From JAYGED01 sp046582565 (lineage in GTDB: Bacteria > Pseudomonadota > Alphaproteobacteria > JAAXGF01), in the NCBI GenBank assembly GCA_046582565.1, contig JAYGED010000167.1, positions 1-6,703 on the forward strand: a stretch of DNA of 6,703 nucleotides. Direction: 5' to 3'. Below are positions 1 through 6,703 of the stretch, one piece after another. Position numbers and translations under genes: made by a program. Below the pieces are notes generated by a model. That model saw only the letters and a program-made list of their open reading frames with translations. It searched no databases and was not told where the DNA came from. The first letter of the stretch is position 1. Every line of letters starts with the position of its first letter.

Positions 1-1392
1 GCCTCGAACGGCGACTTCGCGGCGGTCAACGAAGTATCCAAGCTGGTCACCGGATCGACGGTCTGCGGCCTGGCTCGGGCCAGCCATCGCGATATCGACC
101 GCGCCGCCGAAGCCCTCGGGCCGGCGAAGCGCAAGCGCATCCACACCTTCATCTCGACCAGCCCGCTGCATATGAAATTCAAGCTCCAGATGGAGCCCGA
201 GGCGGTCTATGAGGCGGTGGTCGACAGCGTCACCTATGCCCGCCGCTTCACCGATGACGTGGAGTGGAGCCCCGAGGACGGCTCGCGCACCGAGCATGAT
301 TTCCTGTGCCGCACGGTCGAGGCGGCGATTAAGGCCGGGGCCGGCACGATCAATATCCCCGACACCGTCGGCTACGCTATCCCCGACGAGTTCGCCGCCC
401 TCATCGAGATGCTGTTCAACCGGGTGCCCAATATCGACAAGGCGGTCATCTCGGTTCATTGCCACAACGATCTCGGGCTCGCCGTGGCCAATACCCTGGC
501 TGCCGTCGCCGTCGGCGCGCGTCAGGTCGAATGCACCATCAACGGCCTCGGCGAGCGTGCCGGCAACGCGGCCATGGAAGAAATTCTCATGGCCTTGCGC
601 ACCCGCCCCGACCGCTTGCCCTACTACAGCGACGTCAAGACCGAGTACATCACCAAGGCGTCGCGCCTGGTTTCGTCGGTCACCGGGTTCGCGGTGCAGC
701 CCAATAAGGCCATCGTCGGCGCCAACGCTTTCGCCCATGAAGCCGGTATTCATCAGGACGGCATGTTGAAGCATGCCGGCACCTACGAGATCATGACCCC
801 GGAATCGGTCGGTCTGGTCGAATCCAAGCTGGTCATGGGCAAGCATTCGGGCCGCCACGCCTTCAAGAAGAAGCTAGAGGAGCTGGGCTACGAGATCGGC
901 GACAATTTGCTGCAGGAAGCCTTCGCCCGCTTCAAGGCGCTGGCCGACAAGAAGAAGGATATCTACGACGAAGACATCGCAGCCATTATCGACGACGAGG
1001 TTGGTCACGGCGAGGATCGTATCCGGTTCATCTCCCTGCATGTGGTGGCCGGATCGACGGGGCCGCAGAAGGCCGACCTGGTGCTCGAGATCGACGGCGA
1101 AGAAGTTGCCGAGACAGCGACGGGCAACGGCCCGGTCGATGCCATCTTCAACGCCATCAGCTCCCTGTTCCCCCATAACAGCGTGCTGCAGCTCTATCAG
1201 GTTCACGCGGTGACCGGCGGCACCGATGCTCAGGCCGAAGTCACCGTGAGGCTCAAGGAGAATGGCCGCTCGGTCAATGGCTTGGGCGCCGATACCGATA
1301 CCCTGGTCGCCTCGGCGAGGGCCTATATAAGCGCGCTGAACAAGCTGCTGGTGAAGCGCGAAAAATCCGCTCCTTCGGCGATATCGGCGTGA
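1..1392 (+). CDS. leuA: 2-isopropylmalate synthase, 5'-truncated by window edge
   Basis: This enzyme condenses acetyl-CoA with 2-ketoisovalerate to give 2-isopropylmalate, the first committed step of leucine synthesis in the cytoplasm. The frame is open from base 1 and gives 463 residues. The family is usually about 510-520, so roughly 50 N-terminal residues, including the early catalytic Arg-Asp region, lie outside the window. The ATG at 172 is internal, because the codons before it read as conserved LeuA sequence (VCGLARA, then AKRKRIHTFISTSPLHMK). Visible signatures, numbered from the first codon, are IPDTVGY near 119-125, the metal-binding HxH in HCHND at 153-157, NGLGERAGNA near 181-190, and GIHQDGMLKH near 249-258. 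The C-terminal LeuA dimer domain, which binds leucine for feedback inhibition, starts near 340 and contains GNGPVDA at 375-381. Nothing looks broken. Homocitrate synthase or citramalate synthase are less likely, given the strong LeuA-type match throughout. Confidence 0.96.
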   Translation, partial: ASNGDFAAVNEVSKLVTGSTVCGLARASHRDIDRAAEALGPAKRKRIHTFISTSPLHMKFKLQMEPEAVYEAVVDSVTYARRFTDDVEWSPEDGSRTEHDFLCRTVEAAIKAGAGTINIPDTVGYAIPDEFAALIEMLFNRVPNIDKAVISVHCHNDLGLAVANTLAAVAVGARQVECTINGLGERAGNAAMEEILMALRTRPDRLPYYSDVKTEYITKASRLVSSVTGFAVQPNKAIVGANAFAHEAGIHQDGMLKHAGTYEIMTPESVGLVESKLVMGKHSGRHAFKKKLEELGYEIGDNLLQEAFARFKALADKKKDIYDEDIAAIIDDEVGHGEDRIRFISLHVVAGSTGPQKADLVLEIDGEEVAETATGNGPVDAIFNAISSLFPHNSVLQLYQVHAVTGGTDAQAEVTVRLKENGRSVNGLGADTDTLVASARAYISALNKLLVKREKSAPSAISA

Positions 1393-1410
1393 GTTTCGCC
1401 GCGCCGGGTC

Positions 1411-1431
1411 CCATAAACCATAACCCATGAA
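1411..1431 (+). repeat. Three tandem CCAT-headed heptamers upstream of mreB
   Basis: CCATAAA (1411-1417), CCATAAC (1418-1424) and CCATGAA (1425-1431) lie head to tail with an exact 7-base period in the leuA-mreB spacer, ending 16 bases before the mreB ATG. They sit in the only AT-leaning part of this short spacer. The period is shorter than a helical turn, so a classical operator is not obvious. They may be chance, or an unstructured translation-enhancing leader. Confidence 0.4.
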
Positions 1432-1447
1432 ATGAGCTAGACTGCCT

Positions 1448-2491
<1,044 letters not shown>

Positions 2492-2570
2492 TTTTATGTT
2501 TGCTTGAGAGTTTGTTTAGATTTACACCGTGCGTACTTAGTTTGGTAACTGGATTACTGTAGAGGGTGTT
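2492..2570 (+). promoter_or_regulatory. AT-rich mreB-mreC spacer, possible mreC leader
   Basis: This 79-base spacer has 29 G or C (about 37%), against clearly GC-rich flanking genes. It is rich in T and carries GTTTG three times (2498-2502, 2510-2514, 2540-2544). The best promoter-like pair is TTGCTT (2500-2505) with TACACC (2523-2528) at a 17-base spacing, and the -10 match is poor. The CGTACT at 2532-2537 is complementary to AGTACG at 2481-2486 in the mreB-end hairpin. An internal promoter or an mRNA leader for mreCD-mrdA-rodA is plausible but not shown. Confidence 0.3.
2561..2566 (+). promoter_or_regulatory. Ribosome binding site for mreC
   Basis: AGAGGG is a purine-rich Shine-Dalgarno-like sequence ending four bases before the GTG at 2571. 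It is the clearest ribosome binding site in the window and is the main reason for choosing that GTG over the in-frame GTG at 2592. Confidence 0.55.
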
Positions 2571-3452
2571 GTGAGATATCGGGGTGCATCGGTGAGACGT
2601 CTGGCTTTACCCGTCACGGGTTGGGTCCAACGCTTTGCCTTTGCTCTGCTGGTTTCTGCTTCGGTCGGTATGCTGGTTCTCGGCAGGATCGATTCCACCT
2701 TTGTCGAGCGGCTCCGTGTCGGCATCACCGACAGCGTGGCCCCTGTACTCGAAGTGCTGTCCCAGCCGTCGGCGACGGCGGCGGCGATTGTCGAAGACAT
2801 GCGGACCTTGGCGGATTTGCGCGGTGAAAATGAACGTCTGCGCGCCGTCAATGAACGCCTGCTCCGCTGGCAGGCGGTCGCCCGCACCCTGGAACAGGAA
2901 AATCTCGCTTATAAGGAATTACTCAATCTCGTCGAAGACCCGCGTCCGGCGTTTATTACCGCCCGTGTGATCGGCGACGCCGGCGGCGCCTTCGTGCGCA
3001 CGGTGTTGCTCAATGCGGGCACCGACGACGGCGTGGCCGTCGGGCAGGCGGCGGTCAACGCCGAGGGATTGGTCGGCCGCGTGGTTGAAGTGGGGCGGCG
3101 AAGCGCCCGCATCCTGTTGCTCACCGACCTCAACTCCCGCATCCCTGTGGTCGTCGAACAGAGCCGCGTGCCGGCAATCCTGGCCGGCGACAACAGCGAT
3201 CATCCGCGCCTCTCCTTCACCCCGGTCAATGCCGTATTCGAGCCGGGTGACCGGATCGTCACTTCCGGCCACGGCGGCATGCTGCCACCCGGCCTGCCCT
3301 TAGGTGAGGTTATTTCGACCGTCGGCGGTGTGGCGCGGGTGCGGCCCTATGTCGACTGGACCGCGCTTGAATATCTTCGCGTACTCGACTTCACCTTGCC
3401 GGGCGTACTGCCGGCGACACGCACGGCGGGGCCTGCTGGCCCCTTGCCTTGA
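2571..3452 (+). CDS. mreC: Rod shape-determining protein MreC
   Basis: MreC is a bitopic inner-membrane protein whose periplasmic part binds PBP2 and switches the PBP2-RodA synthase on. The product is 293 residues, within the family range. A basic N-terminus leads into one membrane segment at about 22-38. A coiled coil rich in E, L and R follows at about 74-120. The two-barrel MreC domain runs from about 130 to 275, with VLLNAGTDDGV, GLVGRVVEVG and the conserved TSGHGGMLPPGLPLGEV beginning at residue 231. The GTG start is chosen for its upstream AGAGGG. A GTG at 2592, seven codons later with GGGGTG upstream, would also keep the membrane segment intact. The gene lies 79 bases after mreB and 13 bases before mreD, so it probably heads the tight mreC-mreD-mrdA-rodA unit. 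The C-terminal tail is short and Pro/Ala/Gly-rich. Confidence 0.96.
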   Translation: MRYRGASVRRLALPVTGWVQRFAFALLVSASVGMLVLGRIDSTFVERLRVGITDSVAPVLEVLSQPSATAAAIVEDMRTLADLRGENERLRAVNERLLRWQAVARTLEQENLAYKELLNLVEDPRPAFITARVIGDAGGAFVRTVLLNAGTDDGVAVGQAAVNAEGLVGRVVEVGRRSARILLLTDLNSRIPVVVEQSRVPAILAGDNSDHPRLSFTPVNAVFEPGDRIVTSGHGGMLPPGLPLGEVISTVGGVARVRPYVDWTALEYLRVLDFTLPGVLPATRTAGPAGPLP

Positions 3453-3465
3453 GATATAACAGCGC

Positions 3466-3981
3466 ATGAGATCCGGCCTCTGGTATCGCTTCGAGATAGC
3501 GGTTCGCGGGCTGACGCCGTTCGTCATCACTCTGTCGTTGGCCATACTGACGGTTATTCCGTTGCGTATTCCCGATTTCGCGCCGGTGACCCCGGCGCTC
3601 ACGGTGATCTCTGTCTATTACTGGAGTATTTACCGGCCTGATCTTTTGCCTATGGCAGTTGTCTTTGGTGTCGGGCTGTTTCAGGACGCCCTTGCGGGAA
3701 CGCCGCTGGGACTCACCGCGTTGGTGCTGATCCTCGTACAATATGTCGTGATCGCCCAGCGCCGGTTTTTTCACAGCAAGACCTTCCTCGTCGAATGGTG
3801 GGGCTTCCTGCTGGTGGCGCCCGGGGCCGCCCTGGTGAGTTGGCTGCTTGCCTCGCTGTATTTCGGTGTGTTTGTGGCGGTGCGGCCCTTGGGGTTTCAG
3901 CTGTTGCTGAGTATTGCCTTGTATCCCTGCCTGGCTTGGCTGCTCGCCAGGATCCAGCATTACCTGCTCCGGTCGGCGTGA
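3466..3981 (+). CDS. mreD: Rod shape-determining protein MreD
   Basis: MreD is a small polytopic inner-membrane protein that works with MreC to set the activity of the elongasome. The product is 171 residues, typical of the family, and very hydrophobic. Probable membrane segments lie near residues 17-33, 43-56, 60-76, 81-98, 112-138 and 144-163; the exact count is uncertain by eye. The most diagnostic piece is VFGVGLFQDALAGTPLGLTAL at about 66-86, where the Asp and Gly pattern after a helix is characteristic of MreD. The ATG lies 13 bases after the mreC stop with only a weak upstream purine run, so translation may depend on ribosomes arriving from mreC. One base separates its stop codon from the mrdA start. 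Sequence conservation is low in this family, and position between mreC and mrdA is a strong part of the call. Confidence 0.93.
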   Translation: MRSGLWYRFEIAVRGLTPFVITLSLAILTVIPLRIPDFAPVTPALTVISVYYWSIYRPDLLPMAVVFGVGLFQDALAGTPLGLTALVLILVQYVVIAQRRFFHSKTFLVEWWGFLLVAPGAALVSWLLASLYFGVFVAVRPLGFQLLLSIALYPCLAWLLARIQHYLLRSA

Positions 3982-3982
3982 T

Positions 3983-5875
3983 ATGCCGCATCATGATCTT
4001 GATCGCATAAAGACTTATAATCGGCGGACCGCGATGCTTGCGGGCGGTCAATTCCTGCTGCTGTCGTCCCTGGTCGGGCGCCTCTATTACCTGCAGGTTC
4101 TGCAATCGGATCGCTATGCCATGCTGGCCGATGAGAACCGCATCAACATCAAACTTCTGCCGCCGCCGCGTGGCCGTATTCTGGACCGTCATGGCGAGGC
4201 GTTGGCGACCAACCGCTTGAATTACCGCGTCGCCTTGGTGTCGGAGCATGCCAAGGACATCACAGCAACCCTCGACGCCCTGGCATCGCTGATACCCCTG
4301 TCGAAGCGCGATTATCAGCGGGTCTTGCGCGACGCCCGCCGCAAGCGCGATTTTGTGCCGATAACCGTGCGCGAAAACCTGACCTGGTCCGAGGTCTCGC
4401 GCATCGAGGTCAACGCCCCCGACCTGGCCGGCGTCGTTATCGAGGTCGGCCAGACGCGATACTACCCCCTGGGCGCGACGGCGGTGTATATCACCGGCTA
4501 TGTGGCGGCGGTGTCCGAGGATGAGCTGACCGGCGATCCGTTGCTGGCACTTCCCGATTCCCGCATCGGCAAAAGCGGGGTGGAGAAGATTTACGATCTC
4601 GCTCTGCGCGGCAAGGCCGGCAACAGCCAGGTCGAGGTTAACGCCTATGGGCGTGTTATTCGTGAGCTGGAACGCAACGAGGGCCAGCCCGGAGACGCTC
4701 TTGTGCTAACCCTTGATGCCGGGCTGCAACGCTATGTCAGCGCCCGAATCGCGGGCCAAATTGCATCGGCGGTGGTGCTCGATATCCACACCGGAGATGT
4801 TCTTGCCTTGGCCTCCTCACCGAGCTACGACCCCAATCTTTTCACCAAGGGGATATCGACGGAGGATTGGAACGCGCTGCTTAACAACCCGTACAAGCCG
4901 CTCATCAGCAAAGCTATATCCGGGCAATACCCGCCCGGCTCCACGTTCAAGATGATGGTCGCTCTGGCGGCCCTGGAAGGTGGCATTGCGGGCCGCTCTC
5001 ACGAGGTTACCTGTCGCGGCGAGGTGGAACTCGGCAACCGCACCTTCCATTGCTGGAAACGCGGCGGCCATGGCAAAATGACTATGGTCAAGGCTCTCGA
5101 ACAGTCCTGCGACGTTTATTTTTACGATATAGCCCTGCGCGTCGGCATCAACCGCATCGCCAAGATGGCGCGGCGGTTTGGCTTTGGCGAACTCGCTAAT
5201 ATCGACCTTTATGGCGAGCGACCCGGCCTGATGCCTGACCGCGACTGGAAACTCGCCAACTACGAGGTCGCCTGGCAGAAAGGCGAGACCTTGGTTGCCG
5301 GTATCGGTCAGGGATTTGTCCAGGCGACTCCCCTGCAGCTCGCGGTGATGGCCGCCCGAATTGCCAGCGGCGGTACCGCGGTCACACCCCATCTATCACG
5401 GCGCGCTCTTCGGCGGGCCACAGAGGATGGCGCTGCCGAGACCGGTCCTGTGTTCGAATCCTTGGGGCTGTCGCCGGCGTCGCTCGACGTGATTGTGGAA
5501 GGCATGACGCGGGTTGTGAACAACGTCCGCGGCACTGCCTATCGGGCGCGTATCGATGAGTCCGAATTGGCCATGGCTGGCAAGACCGGCACCTCTCAAG
5601 TGCGAAACATCAGCAAGTCTGAACGCAAGACCGGCGTTTTCAAGAACGCCCAGAGACCCTGGGAGGAACGGGATCACGCCTTGTTCGTCGCCTTTGCGCC
5701 GATTGACGATCCGCGATATTCAATCTCGATTGTGGTTGAGCATGGCGGGTCCGGTTCGAGCGTCGCGGCGCCGATTGCCCGCGATATCCTGCGCGAAACC
5801 CAGCGCCGCGACCCGGCACGCGACGGCAGCCTGGATCGACTCGCCGCCGTCGCGAACAATTCAAACGGCGGGTAG
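3983..5875 (+). CDS. mrdA: Penicillin-binding protein 2, elongasome transpeptidase
   Basis: PBP2 is a class B penicillin-binding protein that crosslinks nascent peptidoglycan made by RodA during cell elongation; it acts in the periplasm and is held by one N-terminal membrane anchor. The product is 630 residues, close to the usual length. The anchor is at about 17-36. The dimerisation (pedestal) domain opens with RGRILDRHGEALATN at 63-77. The transpeptidase domain spans about 260-610, with nucleophile motif STFK at 320-323, SCD at 375-377 (the S-x-D form seen in PBP2 in place of S-x-N) and KTGT at 534-537. FHCWKRGGHG sits between the first two motifs. The ATG at 3983 is one base past the mreD stop. 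An in-frame ATG at 3914 would add 23 residues inside mreD that do not look like a PBP2 N-terminus. FtsI is unlikely because of the mre context and the adjacent rodA. Confidence 0.97.
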   Translation: MPHHDLDRIKTYNRRTAMLAGGQFLLLSSLVGRLYYLQVLQSDRYAMLADENRINIKLLPPPRGRILDRHGEALATNRLNYRVALVSEHAKDITATLDALASLIPLSKRDYQRVLRDARRKRDFVPITVRENLTWSEVSRIEVNAPDLAGVVIEVGQTRYYPLGATAVYITGYVAAVSEDELTGDPLLALPDSRIGKSGVEKIYDLALRGKAGNSQVEVNAYGRVIRELERNEGQPGDALVLTLDAGLQRYVSARIAGQIASAVVLDIHTGDVLALASSPSYDPNLFTKGISTEDWNALLNNPYKPLISKAISGQYPPGSTFKMMVALAALEGGIAGRSHEVTCRGEVELGNRTFHCWKRGGHGKMTMVKALEQSCDVYFYDIALRVGINRIAKMARRFGFGELANIDLYGERPGLMPDRDWKLANYEVAWQKGETLVAGIGQGFVQATPLQLAVMAARIASGGTAVTPHLSRRALRRATEDGAAETGPVFESLGLSPASLDVIVEGMTRVVNNVRGTAYRARIDESELAMAGKTGTSQVRNISKSERKTGVFKNAQRPWEERDHALFVAFAPIDDPRYSISIVVEHGGSGSSVAAPIARDILRETQRRDPARDGSLDRLAAVANNSNGG

Positions 5876-5876
5876 C

Positions 5877-6703
5877 ATGGCAAAATCTCTCGGTATTCAG
5901 CATCACCAGATCTCCCTGGGCCAAAAATTAAGACGCATTACCTGGGGCCTTATTCTGGTGTTGACGGTGACTGCCATGGTCGGCGTTGCCATGCTCTATT
6001 CCGCCGCCAATGGCAATTTCGATCCCTGGGCGTCGCGCCAAGCGATACGATACGGCGCCGGTTTGGTGATGATGATCGGTATCGCGCTGATCGATATCCG
6101 CATTCTGTTGTCCTGGGCTTATGGGATTTACGGGGTGGCGCTGGCCATGCTGGCGCTGGTCGAGATCATGGGCATCACGGGCATGGGTGCGCAACGCTGG
6201 ATCAATCTCGGGTTCTTTCAGATCCAGCCTTCCGAGATGATGAAGGTGGCTCTAGTCCTTGCCCTGGCGCGCTATTATCACGGCCTCAGCTTGGAAGACT
6301 GCCGGCGGTTTCGCGCCCTCGTGGCTCCGCTTCTGTTGGTGCTGGCGCCGGCGGCACTGGTGCTGCGCCAGCCTGATCTGGGCACCGCGATCATGCTTAT
6401 GCTGACCAGTGCTGCTTTGCTTTTGGCGGCAGGGGTCCGGTTGCGCATCTTCGCCGCCATCGCCGTCGCCGGACTGGCGGCGGTCCCGGTTGCCTGGCAA
6501 TTCCTGCGCGATTATCAGAAGGAACGTATCTTCACCTTCCTCGACCCCGAACGCGACCCGCTCGGCGCCGGCTACCAAATTCTGCAATCCAAGATTGCTC
6601 TGGGCTCGGGCGGTTTGCTGGGTAAGGGCTTCCTCAACGGCACCCAAAGTCACTTAAGCTTCCTGCCCGAGCGCCAGACGGATTTTATCTTCACCATGCT
6701 GGC
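5877..6703 (+). CDS. rodA: Peptidoglycan glycosyltransferase RodA, 3' end cut by window
   Basis: RodA (also called MrdB) is a SEDS-family polymerase that joins lipid II disaccharides into glycan strands in the inner membrane, working as a pair with PBP2. The frame is open from ATG 5877 to the right edge, giving 275 complete codons; the family is about 370-400, so roughly a quarter to a third is missing. The product is highly hydrophobic with several membrane segments after a short hydrophilic N-terminus. SEDS signatures seen are GAQRWINLG, then IQPSEMMK, then QPDLGTA. The large periplasmic loop reads ERIFTFLDPERDPLGAGYQI, then KIALGSGG and FLPERQTDFIF. The Asp at residue 269 in RQTDFIF corresponds to the catalytic Asp established for RodA (Asp262 in E. 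coli). The gene starts one base after the mrdA stop, with a weak GGCGGG upstream, which suggests coupled translation. FtsW is the alternative paralogue, but the loop sequence and neighbours favour RodA. Confidence 0.97.
   Translation, partial: MAKSLGIQHHQISLGQKLRRITWGLILVLTVTAMVGVAMLYSAANGNFDPWASRQAIRYGAGLVMMIGIALIDIRILLSWAYGIYGVALAMLALVEIMGITGMGAQRWINLGFFQIQPSEMMKVALVLALARYYHGLSLEDCRRFRALVAPLLLVLAPAALVLRQPDLGTAIMLMLTSAALLLAAGVRLRIFAAIAVAGLAAVPVAWQFLRDYQKERIFTFLDPERDPLGAGYQILQSKIALGSGGLLGKGFLNGTQSHLSFLPERQTDFIFTML

Noticed and set aside
1324..1331. TATATAAG inside leuA as a -10 box for an mreB promoter
   Set aside because: The sequence 16-18 bases upstream (around CTGGTC, 1303-1308) is a poor -35, and the bases also encode ordinary LeuA residues. 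It is not supported enough to annotate.
172..1392. leuA starting at ATG 172
   Set aside because: The frame is open back to base 1 and the upstream codons read as conserved LeuA sequence, so this Met is internal.
1385..1401. CGGCG/CGCCG stem across the leuA stop as a terminator
   Set aside because: The stem has only five pairs with a seven-base loop and no following T-run, so it is not a credible intrinsic terminator.
3914..3982. N-terminal extension of mrdA from ATG 3914
   Set aside because: The 23 extra residues overlap mreD in another frame and do not resemble a PBP2 N-terminus. ATG 3983, one base after the mreD stop, gives the normal length and layout.
5375..5377. Missing SxN motif in PBP2 as a sign of an inactive enzyme
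   Set aside because: The second motif is SCD at residues 375-377 (5105-5113); an S-x-D form is normal for PBP2, and the STFK and KTGT motifs are intact.

Overview
This window is a stretch of ordinary core chromosome from a GC-rich bacterium. It holds the 3' part of leuA (leucine biosynthesis) followed by the rod-shape (elongasome) cluster mreB-mreC-mreD-mrdA-rodA, all on the + strand. The protein sequences look alphaproteobacterial, and leuA directly upstream of mreB would fit a Rhodospirillales-like lineage. That placement comes from protein character and gene order and has not been tested by a search.

Layout. Positions 1-1392 hold leuA, cut at its 5' end by the window edge; the reading frame is open from base 1. 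A 55-base spacer (1393-1447) carries three tandem CCAT-headed heptamers and no convincing terminator. mreB occupies 1448-2491. A 79-base AT-rich spacer (2492-2570) follows, and a perfect 7-bp hairpin sits on the last codons of mreB just before it. Then come mreC (2571-3452, GTG start), mreD (3466-3981), mrdA encoding PBP2 (3983-5875), and rodA (from 5877, open through the right edge). The last four genes are packed very tightly, with gaps of 13, 1 and 1 bases, so they probably form one translationally coupled operon.

How the genes work together. MreB forms membrane-bound actin-like filaments. MreC and MreD connect and activate the wall synthase across the inner membrane. RodA polymerises glycan strands from lipid II, and PBP2 crosslinks them. 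The set is complete for the core elongasome apart from the missing 3' end of rodA. Every diagnostic catalytic motif that falls inside the window is intact. LeuA is metabolically unrelated and is probably only a positional neighbour.

Novelty. I found no mobile element, CRISPR array, RNA gene, defence system or uncharacterised protein. The only stretch that coding does not explain is the mreB/mreC junction (about 2453-2570), where base composition drops sharply to AT-rich and several GTAC-core elements can pair with one another. It could be an attenuator, an mRNA processing site or an internal promoter that sets the MreB:MreC ratio, but this is inference.
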